DNA from: Gemmatimonadota bacterium | GTDB lineage: Bacteria; Gemmatimonadota; Gemmatimonadetes; Longimicrobiales; Gaopeijiaceae | Length of the DNA: 46,676 bases | Assembly (NCBI GenBank): GCA_022564055.1 | Contig: JADFMD010000017.1 | Span: 1-46,676 of the forward strand | Direction of reading: 5' to 3' | Shown: positions 16,349-23,542 of the stretch, piece after piece | Numbering within the stretch: the first letter of the stretch is position 1 | Layout: every line of letters begins with the position of its first letter | Notes under the pieces: model-generated | What the model was told of the DNA's origin: nothing | The model's input: only the letters and a program-made list of their open reading frames with translations | The model's database searches: none | Position numbers and translations under genes: made by a program

Positions 16349-17329
16349 TCAGCCACCCGTCTGGGAGAGGGCCACGAGCCCCCCCGAACCCTCGGCACTA
16401 CCCTGGATCAGGTAATGCCGCTCGGGCTTGATGCGGAGCGTCTCCTCGATGAGCGGGACGAGATCTTCGCCCGCCCGGAGCGGGTCGCGAAGGTTGGTTT
16501 GGATGGACCCGAAAAGGCATGGGCGGAGTTGGCCATCCGCGGTCAGCCGCATGCGGTTACAGCGGTCGCAATAGTTATGGCTCATCGGGGTGATCACCCC
16601 CACCGTGCCGGCTGCGCCGGGAAAACGGAAGTACGTCGCCGGCCCGTTTCCGGCAGGGCCTTCAACCGGCTCGATACTCCCCATGCGGCGAATCCTGGCC
16701 AGCGCCTCTTGGCAGGACACGAAGCTGTTCGCGCTCAGTTCCAAGTTGGATCCCGTCGGCATGAGCTCGATGAAGCGAATATGCCACGGCCGATCCCGTG
16801 TGATGAGCGCGAATTCCTCGATCTCGTCATCGTTCTGACCACCGATGAGGACCACGTTGATCTTGATCGGATCGAACCCGACCGCCTCCGCCGCGTCCAG
16901 CCCCTCCATGATACGCCCGAAGGATCCGGGTCGCCGGGCGATGGCATCCACACGCTCCTCTTGAAGTGAGTCGAGCGACACGTTGACCCGGCTGATCCCA
17001 GCATCGCGGAGCGCCTGGGCCTGATCGGCCAGGAGCACCGCATTCGTGGAAAGTGAGATGTCAACGATCTCGGGGATGTCGGCCACCATCTCCACGAGGC
17101 GAGGCAGATCCTTCCGGACGAGAGGCTCCCCCCCCGTGATGCGCACCTTCTCGAGACCCATCCCCGCCATCGTGCGGAGTACGGAGGCGATCTCTTCATA
17201 GCTGAGGAGACTCTCACGTTTGAGCCAATCCAGACCGTCGAGGGGCATGCAATAGACGCACCGCAAGTTGCACTTGTCGGTGACGGAAACACGAAGGTAC
17301 TCCACGCGGCGCCCGAACTGATCGATCAT
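16349..17329 (-). CDS. moaA: GTP 3',8-cyclase MoaA (molybdopterin biosynthesis)
   Basis: 326 residues. Radical-SAM enzyme that rearranges GTP in the first step of molybdopterin synthesis. The N-terminal cluster motif CNLRCVYC is near residue 20; the SAM-binding GGEP is in VRITGGEPLVRKDLPR. The second 4Fe-4S cluster ligands are in CDRCNRMRLTADG and LRPCLFG. The chain ends QTGG; the C-terminal double Gly is conserved and required in this family. ATG 17329 overlaps the moaE stop as ATGA. No moaC is nearby, although MoaC is required for the same step and must lie elsewhere. Confidence 0.96.
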   Translation of the reverse strand: MIDQFGRRVEYLRVSVTDKCNLRCVYCMPLDGLDWLKRESLLSYEEIASVLRTMAGMGLEKVRITGGEPLVRKDLPRLVEMVADIPEIVDISLSTNAVLLADQAQALRDAGISRVNVSLDSLQEERVDAIARRPGSFGRIMEGLDAAEAVGFDPIKINVVLIGGQNDDEIEEFALITRDRPWHIRFIELMPTGSNLELSANSFVSCQEALARIRRMGSIEPVEGPAGNGPATYFRFPGAAGTVGVITPMSHNYCDRCNRMRLTADGQLRPCLFGSIQTNLRDPLRAGEDLVPLIEETLRIKPERHYLIQGSAEGSGGLVALSQTGG

Positions 17330-17781
17330 GACCCGTCCGTTTGGGGCGCGGAGGCCGCATCCGGCGCCCGGCCCTCGACCCACTCTTCGGCACCGTCGCT
17401 ATAGCGCTCCTTTTTCCAGACCGGCAGGCGCTTCTTGATTTCCTCTATGATGTAACGCGATGCCTCGTACGCCTCGGCCCGATGGGGAGTGGACACCGCG
17501 ATCGCCACACTCACCTCGCCCACCTCCAACTCACCGATCCGATGGAGGGCAGCGATCCGATCGGTGTCGGCTGCTTCCGCGGCCTCTTCCACGATGTCCG
17601 AGAGCACCTGCGCCGCCATTTCTTCATAAGTTTCATAACGCACCCCACCCACCGAACGTCCGTCACTGTGATCCCGAACCACACCCAGGAAAAGGAGGGT
17701 CGCCCCGTCCTGGTCGGCGCCTATCAAGCTCAGAACCTGAGCCGGGTCGATGGCCTCCCGAACGATGGCCGTGAAGTTCAC
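17326..17781 (-). CDS. moaE: Molybdopterin synthase catalytic subunit MoaE
   Basis: 151 residues from GTG 17781, one nucleotide after the moaD stop. It inserts sulfur into precursor Z using MoaD thiocarboxylate. The chain shows the family landmarks: GVVRDHSDGRSVGGVRYETY, HRIGELEVGEVSVAIAVSTPHR, and the active-site lysine region PVWKKERYSDG. A short Ala/Pro-rich tail follows. It sits between moaD and moaA in a tight moaD-moaE-moaA transcript. Confidence 0.95.
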   Translation of the reverse strand: MNFTAIVREAIDPAQVLSLIGADQDGATLLFLGVVRDHSDGRSVGGVRYETYEEMAAQVLSDIVEEAAEAADTDRIAALHRIGELEVGEVSVAIAVSTPHRAEAYEASRYIIEEIKKRLPVWKKERYSDGAEEWVEGRAPDAASAPQTDGS

Positions 17782-17782
17782 G

Positions 17783-18040
17783 TCATCCCCCCGCCACCGG
17801 CGGAATCAGCGCCACCTCGTCACCGTCGCTGAGCACGGCCGCAGGATCCGTGTAGGTCATGTTGACGGCTACCGCGGGCGTGGAAGGCAAGACCGTAAAA
17901 GCACCACCACGGGAGCGTAGTGCCGAGACGAGATCCGAGACGGTCGCTCCCGCGGGAAGATCGACTTGGAGCTCCCCGGTACCGAGAAGCTCTTTATAGG
18001 ATGCGAAGAACAGAGTGCGGATTTCCACAGGGCCATACAT
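17783..18040 (-). CDS. moaD: Molybdopterin synthase sulfur carrier MoaD
   Basis: 85 residues. Ubiquitin-like sulfur carrier. The chain ends PVAGG, the C-terminal Gly-Gly on which thiocarboxylate forms. The beta-grasp fold is visible: VEIRTLFFASYKELLG, LPAGATVSDLVSALRS, and DGDEVALIPPVAGG at the end. It is the first gene of the moaD-moaE-moaA operon; a strong sigma70-like promoter lies about 40-65 bp upstream. Confidence 0.93.
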   Translation of the reverse strand: MYGPVEIRTLFFASYKELLGTGELQVDLPAGATVSDLVSALRSRGGAFTVLPSTPAVAVNMTYTDPAAVLSDGDEVALIPPVAGG

Positions 18041-18078
18041 CCAGGGGATGGGGGCAACGAACCGAACCGGTCGTGCAG

Positions 18079-18106
18079 ATTAGAGGAAACCGGACCTTCC
18101 CGTCAA
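18079..18106 (-). promoter_or_regulatory. Promoter of the moaD-moaE-moaA operon
   Basis: Read on the minus strand: TTGACG (18101-18106), 16-bp spacer, TCTAAT (18079-18084). Both hexamers match five of six sigma70 consensus positions. The start site near 18072 gives a leader of about 30 nt to the moaD ATG. Confidence 0.6.
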
Positions 18107-18130
18107 CGTTTCGGGGTCGGCGGCCCTAAA

Positions 18131-18697
18131 TTACCGTCCGAACGGGGTTGATCCTGGGCGCCGGCCACCCTGCGGCCCTCGGCCCGGGCCACCACCGCCA
18201 CGTAAGCTTCGAATCCTCTCGCCGAACTGTTGGCGCATCATGATGAATCGGACGACCTGCGGCGAGCTCAGGATTTGGAGGAACGCCTCCTGCTCCTCTC
18301 GAAAGAGGGTGGCTTCATCGCCACTCAGCTCGAGCATCTCCACCAGGATCTCGGTGGCCTCCTGCTCCGTGAGCCCCGCTCCCCCGCCTCTCAACCCAAA
18401 ACGTCTGACGCGAGCGCGGGTGGTACGCTCTCTCTGTGAGAAATCCACTCGCCGGCCGCGGAAATCCTGAACCACGTCCTCGAGTTGCTGGACCTGATCG
18501 TCGGTGAGGTTCAGTCCTTCCCGGACCAGGTCGTCAAATCGTGCTTGGATTCTTTGCTCCATTTCCGCACGCTGACCGCCACGGACGGGCTGTTGATCGT
18601 TCCGGCGCTGAGCGACCAGCCCCTCGGCACCGCCCACCAGGAGGCCCACCATCAAAAGCCCTAAGGCCCTCGCAATCACCCGAGCTCTACGCTTCAT
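18131..18697 (-). CDS. Spy/CpxP-like periplasmic stress protein
   Basis: 188 residues with a signal peptide (ALGLLMVGLLVGGAEGLVAQ). The mature part is Gln/Arg-rich and helical, with LNLTDDQVQQLEDVVQDF, a pattern like the LTxxQ motif of Spy/CpxP/heavy-metal-resistance chaperones; a second LTEQEATEILVEMLELSGDE follows. The C-terminus is a Gly/Arg/Pro-rich tail. It is the third gene of the sigma/anti-sigma operon and overlaps the anti-sigma stop by 4 bp, which fits a role as an envelope-stress effector or feedback sensor. Confidence 0.7.
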   Translation of the reverse strand: MKRRARVIARALGLLMVGLLVGGAEGLVAQRRNDQQPVRGGQRAEMEQRIQARFDDLVREGLNLTDDQVQQLEDVVQDFRGRRVDFSQRERTTRARVRRFGLRGGGAGLTEQEATEILVEMLELSGDEATLFREEQEAFLQILSSPQVVRFIMMRQQFGERIRSLRGGGGPGRGPQGGRRPGSTPFGR

Positions 18698-19170
18698 CCT
18701 CCGAGCTCCTCCAGAAGAAGTGCGAGTTCATCGTCGGAGAGATCCGCCAGCATCGGCACCCCCGCTACGTCCGCGTCGTCACTCGGCCACACCACCGCGA
18801 AAGGATCCTGCCCGAGCGGGCCCACTTCGGGCAACGCTTGAGTGCGCTGCCAAATCACGGCCGTCCCAACAGCCAAGACGACACTCGCCGCCGCAGGAAG
18901 CCGCCAACGGAGGGAGCGGCTTGCCCAGCCGGGTGCGACCCCGGTTTCCGACTCGAACTCCGCAGCCACCGCAGACTTGATGTCGGCGGCAAGCGAGGCG
19001 GGCGCGCTGAACGCGGCGGCCTCGATCCTCCGGAGTAACTCGACCTCCTCGGTACACGACTCACAAGAGGAGACATGCGCGTCGACGACTGCGCGATCGC
19101 TCTCTTCGAGCTCACGACGGATCAACTCCGGCAGGAGGTCCTTCACGTCTGCGCATCCGTTTTTCGTCAT
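18694..19170 (-). CDS. Zinc-binding anti-sigma factor (RseA/ZAS type), membrane protein
   Basis: 158 residues. The N-terminal zinc-binding anti-sigma motif reads HVSSCESC (H-x3-C-x2-C) near residues 32-39, preceded by a helix DLLPELIRRELEESDRAVVDA. A single hydrophobic segment (LPAAASVVLAVGTAVIW) spans the membrane, with a short periplasmic tail. It should hold the ECF sigma factor inactive until an envelope signal is sensed. Its start overlaps the sigma gene stop by 4 bp (ATGA), so the two are made together. Confidence 0.9.
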   Translation of the reverse strand: MTKNGCADVKDLLPELIRRELEESDRAVVDAHVSSCESCTEEVELLRRIEAAAFSAPASLAADIKSAVAAEFESETGVAPGWASRSLRWRLPAAASVVLAVGTAVIWQRTQALPEVGPLGQDPFAVVWPSDDADVAGVPMLADLSDDELALLLEELGG

Positions 19171-19724
19171 GACCCCAACAACTCCCTCAACCGCTGAATC
19201 CCATGGTGATAATTCACCCGGGCCGACCCCTCCGTCGAATCGATGGTCTCACCGATTTCCCGAAAACTCAAGCCCTCAAAAATTCTCAGACTCACAGACA
19301 ATCTCTGCTTCTCGGGCAAGTCCGCCAGCACCGCTCGTACCCGGGCGACTTCGGACTGTAGCGTGACCTCCGCCGAAGGGTCACCTCCCCCGGACGGAAG
19401 CACGCCCACGTCCTCGAGCCTGTCTTCTCTTCTCCGCTTGACCTTGCGTAGAAGACCCCGGGCCTCGTTGCCCGCGATGGCCAACAGCCAGGTCCGAAAG
19501 GCCGCCTCACCCCTGAAGCGGGCGACGGCCTTGAAGGCCTTGATAAAACTGTTCTGGCTCGCATCTGCCGCTAAGTCCTCGTCGTTAAGGATGGCCGCAC
19601 AGGTCCGAAACACCACCACATGGTGGCGATCAACGAGAACGTTCATGGCTTGCTCGTCGCCTTCTCGGACCCTCTGAACCAGCTCTTCGTCCGTGGGCGA
19701 CGCCAAGCGTGAATCCTCGACCAT
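19167..19724 (-). CDS. ECF RNA polymerase sigma factor (RpoE family)
   Basis: 185 residues. Region 2 is recognisable: DEELVQRVREGDEQAMNVL, then LNDEDLAADASQNSFIKAFK and FRGEAAFRTWLLAIAGNEA. Region 4 is LPEKQRLSVSLRIFEGLSF with the helix-turn-helix REIGETIDSTEGSARVNYHH. The linker between them is short. With the anti-sigma factor and Spy-like protein it forms a three-gene, translationally coupled operon. An ECF-type promoter just upstream suggests the sigma factor drives its own synthesis. Confidence 0.93.
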   Translation of the reverse strand: MVEDSRLASPTDEELVQRVREGDEQAMNVLVDRHHVVVFRTCAAILNDEDLAADASQNSFIKAFKAVARFRGEAAFRTWLLAIAGNEARGLLRKVKRRREDRLEDVGVLPSGGGDPSAEVTLQSEVARVRAVLADLPEKQRLSVSLRIFEGLSFREIGETIDSTEGSARVNYHHGIQRLRELLGS

Positions 19725-19730
19725 CGTAAA

Positions 19731-19759
19731 TCAGACGTCCCCAGTCAGGAAAGCGTTAA
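19731..19759 (-). promoter_or_regulatory. ECF-type promoter before the sigma operon (autoregulatory)
   Basis: Read on the minus strand: TTAAC (19755-19759), then CGTCTGA (19731-19737). The spacing between AAC and CGTC is 17 bp. The -35 AAC core and the CGTC -10 match the general layout of ECF-recognised promoters. The leader would be very short (a few nt) before ATG 19724. It implies positive autoregulation. Confidence 0.45.
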
Positions 19760-19885
19760 GTGGCCCGTCGAAGAAGTGGGGCGGGCGGCGGCGGGTCTGG
19801 ACGAAAGGTGGCGCCGAATCGCGAAGAATGGGACGAAGGCGCCCGGCGGAGGTGGCGGTTCGGCGGCGGCGCCGATTGATGCGAT

Positions 19886-20188
19886 CTAACCCGGGTCCCG
19901 CGCGTCGAGTTGGCTGACGCGCGAGCGAAGATGCTTCGAGGGCTTGAAAACCGGCACGCTCCGCGAGGGAACTTCAACGCCCTCTCCCGTGCGAGGGTTC
20001 CGAGCCATGCGGCTCTTCCGCTTCTTCACCTTGAACGTCCCAAACCCGCGGAGCTCGATATTTTCACCGTTCGCAAGAGCGCGCTTGACGGCATTCAGGA
20101 GACCATCCACCACCAATGCGCAGTCCTTTTTCGTGATCCCAGGACCTATGGCCTCTGCGACCTGTTCCACGAGGTCGGCCTTGGTCAT
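19886..20188 (-). CDS. HU/IHF-family DNA-binding protein
   Basis: 100 residues. Dimeric nucleoid protein. Landmarks: MTKADLVEQVAEAIGPGITKKD at the start, helix VVDGLLNAVKRALANGENIEL, the GFGTF turn in RGFGTFKVKKRKSRMA, and the DNA-contacting arm RNPRTGEGVEVPSRSVPVF. A short extension (HLRSRVSQLDARDPG) follows the usual end. The RBS GGAGGAAAG is strong. It lies 87 bp downstream of carA and may have its own promoter (TTGACG followed at 17 bp by a weak -10). Confidence 0.92.
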   Translation of the reverse strand: MTKADLVEQVAEAIGPGITKKDCALVVDGLLNAVKRALANGENIELRGFGTFKVKKRKSRMARNPRTGEGVEVPSRSVPVFKPSKHLRSRVSQLDARDPG

Positions 20189-20275
20189 GCACTTTCCTCC
20201 GAGATACAGTGAATAGCGGTAGCAGCGATGCCACGGTAACGCTGTCGATGCTGGAACGTCAAGGGGCGCTTGGAC

Positions 20276-21391
20276 CTACGAAAGCCGGGCCTCCATCAAC
20301 CCGGTAAATTGATCGAAGAGATATACGCTGTCGTGAGGTCCCGGAGCAGCTTCCGGATGGTACTGGACACAAAAAACCGGGCGTTCCCGGTGGACCAAAC
20401 CCTCCACCGTACCGTCGTACAGATTGATGTGGGTCAAGCGCAGGTCCGGAGCTCCCGGAATCTCCCCCTCGTGACCGACGACGACGGCAAACCCGTGGTT
20501 CTGCGACGTGATCTCGACGGTGTTCAGATCGAGATTGCGTACAGGGTGGTTTGCTCCGTGGTGGCCGAAGGGGAGTTTATACGTCTGGGCGCCGAAGGCC
20601 CGAGCGATCAGCTGGTGGCCCAGACAGATTCCGAAGACCGGAACGCCGCGCTCGGATAACCCGAGAATGGCCTCCTGCGCCTTCTCCACAGCCGACGGAT
20701 CACCCGGACCGTTGGACACGAAGAGCCCGTCGGGGTCTTCCGAAAGGATCTCGTCGAACGGTGTCTCGGCCGGAATGACCGTGACCCGGCACCCACGTTC
20801 AGCCAGGAGTCGAGGCGAGTGCGCCTTCACGCCGAAGTCGTAGGCGAAGACATGAAACCGCTCTTCACCGACGGCAGGGACCTCATAGGGGACGTCGGTG
20901 GAAACGCCGCATGCCAAGTCGAGACCCTCCATGAGGGGATGCGCGAGGACGCTCTCGAGCAGGTCCGCTTCGTTCGCGCTGGCCGGGGCGATGACGCCTC
21001 GTTTGGCTCCCTCCGAGCGAATGTGCAGGGTGAGGGCCCTCGTATCGACACCCGCGATTCCGACCACGCCACACTCGAGGAGATAGTCCTCCAGGGACCC
21101 AGTGGCCCTCCAGGACGAATGGCGGGGTGGGGTTTCACGGACCACGAAACCCGTGACATGAGGATGCTCCGACTCGCGGTCCTCGTCGTTAACGCCGTAA
21201 TTGCCGATCAGGGGATACGTCATGACGACGTGCTGCCCGGCGTAGGAGGGATCGGTAAGGATTTCCTGATACCCGGTCATGGACGTATTGAAGACCACCT
21301 CTCCCAGCGACGGCCCAGGAGCCCCGAGCCGGTAGCCATCGAAGCGACGGCCGTCCTCCAGGAGAAGAAACGCAGGGTCGAGCTTGTGCAT
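20276..21391 (-). CDS. carA: Carbamoyl-phosphate synthase small subunit CarA
   Basis: 371 residues. Glutaminase subunit that feeds ammonia to CarB for carbamoyl phosphate, used in arginine and pyrimidine synthesis. N-terminal CarA domain: LLEDGRRFDGYRLGAPG, GEVVFNTSMTGYQEILTDPSY. The class I amidotransferase domain has the nucleophile Cys in FGICLGHQLIARAFG and the His-Glu in QYHPEAAPGPHD; YDFGVK marks its start. It stands alone here; carB is not adjacent. A promoter lies about 80-110 bp upstream. Confidence 0.96.
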   Translation of the reverse strand: MHKLDPAFLLLEDGRRFDGYRLGAPGPSLGEVVFNTSMTGYQEILTDPSYAGQHVVMTYPLIGNYGVNDEDRESEHPHVTGFVVRETPPRHSSWRATGSLEDYLLECGVVGIAGVDTRALTLHIRSEGAKRGVIAPASANEADLLESVLAHPLMEGLDLACGVSTDVPYEVPAVGEERFHVFAYDFGVKAHSPRLLAERGCRVTVIPAETPFDEILSEDPDGLFVSNGPGDPSAVEKAQEAILGLSERGVPVFGICLGHQLIARAFGAQTYKLPFGHHGANHPVRNLDLNTVEITSQNHGFAVVVGHEGEIPGAPDLRLTHINLYDGTVEGLVHRERPVFCVQYHPEAAPGPHDSVYLFDQFTGLMEARLS

Positions 21392-21473
21392 ACCAGCCGG
21401 CGGCTAAACGCCCGTAGAATGAATAGAAAAATCCGCAGTTCGCATGGAATAACGAAACGGATTCGGCCGCCAG

Positions 21474-21501
21474 AATCTAGAATCGAGAGGGATCGAGTCA
21501 A
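21474..21501 (-). promoter_or_regulatory. Candidate carA promoter
   Basis: Read on the minus strand: TTGACT (21496-21501), 16-bp spacer, TAGATT (21474-21479). The -35 matches five of six and the -10 four of six sigma70 positions. It would give a leader of about 75 nt before the carA ATG. No attenuator-like hairpin stands out in the leader. Confidence 0.45.
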
Positions 21502-21583
21502 GCGAGCGAGCTGGGACGTTCCATCCACCTCCGCACCGCCCTACCTTTCTCGAAATTTCCGAGCACGAACCTCAGCACCGGCT

Positions 21584-22168
21584 ATGACCGAATCCATGAT
21601 CCAAACCCTCGCGGTGGCCATCTTCGCGGACGAGTCCTGTCTGGGGAACCAGTTCCAGGGACGGGCCAACCCCGGCGGCGCGGCCGGAATGATCGAGTAC
21701 TGGACAGGAGATCGGTGGGTACGGCGGGATTATTGGATTACCGAGCCGGACACGACCAACAACCGAATGGCCCTCCGAAGTGCGATCGTGGGCCTGGGCT
21801 TCCTCCGCAAGAGTCCCTGCGAAGTTCGGTTCGTGTCAGACAGCCAGTACCTGGTCAAGGGCATGACGGAATGGCTTCGGGGGTGGAAAGCTCGAGGCTG
21901 GAAACGGAAGGCCGGAAAAATCGAGAACCTCGAGCTCTGGAAGGAGTTGGATCGGGTGGCGAGCCGTCATGAAGTCGAATGGAAATGGGTGCGGGGTCAC
22001 GCCGAGCACCCGCAGAACGAATACGCCGATTATCTGGCGACGGCCGCTGCGAAAGAGGGCGCCTCCTCCCATGGGCTGATCGAGAGCGGCTTCGGCATCT
22101 GGTTGGACGAACAGCGGAACCGGCGAGACCGCTTCATCGACTATCTGGAACTCGCACCGCCGCCTTAA
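21584..22168 (+). CDS. RNase HI-like protein with an altered catalytic site
   Basis: 194 residues from ATG 21584. RNase HI cleaves RNA in RNA:DNA hybrids using four acidic residues. Here Asp16 (FADESCLGN), Asp86 (VSDSQYL) and Asp149 (NEYADYLA) are present, and the His of the flexible loop is in VRGHAEHPQNE. The residue equivalent to the catalytic Glu is Ala63: TTNNRMALRSAI instead of the usual TNNRMEL; the codon is GCC. The first loop also carries an insertion between the Asp and NPGG. A C-terminal extension of about 40 residues (ASSHGLIESGFGIWLDE...) is beyond the standard fold. It is divergent from carA. It may be a low-activity or binding-only homologue. Confidence 0.8.
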   Translation: MTESMIQTLAVAIFADESCLGNQFQGRANPGGAAGMIEYWTGDRWVRRDYWITEPDTTNNRMALRSAIVGLGFLRKSPCEVRFVSDSQYLVKGMTEWLRGWKARGWKRKAGKIENLELWKELDRVASRHEVEWKWVRGHAEHPQNEYADYLATAAAKEGASSHGLIESGFGIWLDEQRNRRDRFIDYLELAPPP

Positions 22169-22233
22169 GGAAAGGTCGCGTGTCAGAGATTCGGTGCGAA
22201 CCCGAGCACCCCCAGGTTCGCCGACTAGCCGAC

Positions 22234-22277
22234 AAAAAAAAGAAGCCCCCGGTACGGCAAGCCGTCCCGAGGGCTTC
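22234..22277 (-). terminator. Strong intrinsic terminator, minus strand
   Basis: A hairpin with outer stem GAAGCCC/GGGCTTC (22242-22248 with 22271-22277) and inner stems of 3 and 5 bp with a tight loop near 22259. On the minus strand it runs directly into eight T residues (22234-22241 on the plus strand read as A). It ends transcripts coming from the lipB direction, about 560 bp beyond the lipB stop. Confidence 0.85.
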
Positions 22278-22630
22278 AGTTTCGTTGGTAGAAGCTTCGT
22301 CTTGCTTGGATACCCACCCGATCTCTGGCTCACCTCGCGGCTCACCTTCCTTCAGGCAGCGAACTCCGCTTCCCTTTTTACCCGATCTCGCGTGGTAGCG
22401 ATCCTGAGCCCCCCGAGCTCCGGAGGTTACGACGGAGACCAACGGCTCCTCCATCGGTTCACCGAGCTCCAAATCCTCGGCGATCTTCCACCGCTGCGAC
22501 GTCCCGCCCGGTGGACCACGTTTCGCGAATCGCATGAAGGGATGACCAACGCCATCGAATCAGCGAACCACATCGGAAACGCACAGCAATCATGGGGACC
22601 CCGAAGGCCCACGTCAAGCTCGAGAGCCAA

Positions 22631-22740
22631 TAACAAAATTGTTTTTTTCATTACGTTGTATATCGTTAAACCATTTGATATTACGGTCTTTTGTTAATGT
22701 CATTTCTATGTCCTTACGAGAGTTCAGAAACAGATTGTTT
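22631..22740. other. AT-rich island
   Basis: By direct count 31 of 110 bases are G or C (about 28 percent), in a chromosome that otherwise looks well above 55 percent. It contains the short palindrome AACAA-AA-TTGTT followed by a T-run on the plus strand near 22632-22648. No convincing gene is present. It may be an acquired remnant, a promoter/UP region or a protein-binding patch. Confidence 0.7.
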
Positions 22741-22836
22741 CGACCGATATTTGTGAGGAAAAATATGGGCTGTCGGGACTTGAAATTCAGAAAAAACAGG
22801 GAGAAATCCGACGCCATCCCCACCGCCAAGGGGTGT

Positions 22837-23532
22837 CTATTTGTTGGCCCGCCAACATAGCTCGATAGGACCGAAAATCTCGGCGAAGGCCTCGGCGACG
22901 AACTCGAGGATATCGGTGAACTCCAACGCCCCCCCCAACTCCTGAGTAACGGAGGTAATGGATACGTCCTGGATACCGCACGGGACGATGGTCTCGAAGT
23001 AGGAAAGATCGTTCGAGACGTTCAGCGCGAATCCGTGAGAGGTGATCCACCCACTCGAGACCCGCACCCCGATCGCCGCGATCTTTCGACCACCCACCCA
23101 AATGCCCGTGAGGTCAGGCAGGGGCTCTCCTCGGATTCCCAACTCATCGAGAGTACGTACGAGCACGGCCTCGAGGTCGCGCAGGTACCGGTGAATGTCC
23201 TTCCGATCCGGCTTCAGGTCGAGGATCGGATACGCCACGAGTTGCCCGGGTCCATGGTAGGTGACGTCGCCGCCTCTCCCCACGTCGATGAGATCGATTC
23301 CGAGGTCCCGGCGCCTCGCTTCGTCGGCGAGAACGTGCGAACGGGAGGATGCGCTGCCGAGGGTGATCACATGCGGGTGCTGAAGGAGCAAGAGTTGATC
23401 CGGTATTTCTCCCGCTCGGCGGCGCACGACCAGGTCCGCCTGGAGGGCCAGCGCCTCGGTGTACGGAATCAAACCCAGATCCCGTACCTCCAGCGCTGTT
23501 GCGTCATTCGTGGGCGCCACGGGCGGATGCAT
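22837..23532 (-). CDS. lipB: Octanoyl-[ACP]:protein N-octanoyltransferase LipB
   Basis: 231 residues. Transfers octanoate from ACP to lipoyl domains, the first step of protein lipoylation. Motif RGGDVTYHGPGQLVAYPI (residues 86-103), the active-site Lys150 in RKIAAIGVR and nucleophile Cys185 in TIVPCGI are all present. It begins 10 nt after the stop of the dihydrolipoamide acyltransferase gene, whose product needs lipoate, so the pairing is functionally sensible. It is the last gene of the long minus-strand block. No lipA is nearby. Confidence 0.95.
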   Translation of the reverse strand: MHPPVAPTNDATALEVRDLGLIPYTEALALQADLVVRRRAGEIPDQLLLLQHPHVITLGSASSRSHVLADEARRRDLGIDLIDVGRGGDVTYHGPGQLVAYPILDLKPDRKDIHRYLRDLEAVLVRTLDELGIRGEPLPDLTGIWVGGRKIAAIGVRVSSGWITSHGFALNVSNDLSYFETIVPCGIQDVSITSVTQELGGALEFTDILEFVAEAFAEIFGPIELCWRANK

Positions 23533-23542
23533 TCGAGGTCCC

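Larger units (their letters stand above)
22169..22836. other. 668-bp intergenic region with no confident gene
   Basis: Between the RNase H-like gene and lipB. From left to right it holds the minus-strand terminator (22234-22277), about 350 bp of GC-normal sequence with scattered short repeats (GGTGAGCC twice, separated by GCGA, on the minus strand near 22330-22350; AGATCGGGT twice), and an AT-rich island. The minus-strand sequence between lipB and the terminator could be a long 3' untranslated region or an uncharacterised small RNA. I looked for tmRNA, RNase P RNA, 4.5S RNA and 6S hallmarks and did not find them. Confidence 0.45.

Noticed and set aside
20819-21583. Long plus-strand frame antisense to carA, in phase with the RNase H-like gene
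   Set aside because: It is composed of charged, low-complexity residues mirroring carA codons; RNase H similarity starts only at ATG 21584.
22134-22535. 133-codon minus-strand frame across the terminator
   Set aside because: It reads through the strong intrinsic terminator and overlaps the RNase H-like gene's end; no ribosome site or domain.
22290-22640. tmRNA, 6S RNA, RNase P RNA or 4.5S RNA upstream of the orphan terminator
   Set aside because: No tRNA-like ends, no GAGGAAAGTCC-type motif and no GGTCAGG...GGAAGGAAGCAGC-type loop was found; only a GAAGGAAGGTGAGCC similarity, which is too weak.
22614-22829. Small AT-rich minus-strand frame containing IKWFND, recalling the KWFN motif of cold-shock proteins
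   Set aside because: Nothing else of the cold-shock domain is present (no RNP motifs), and the frame simply follows the AT-rich island.
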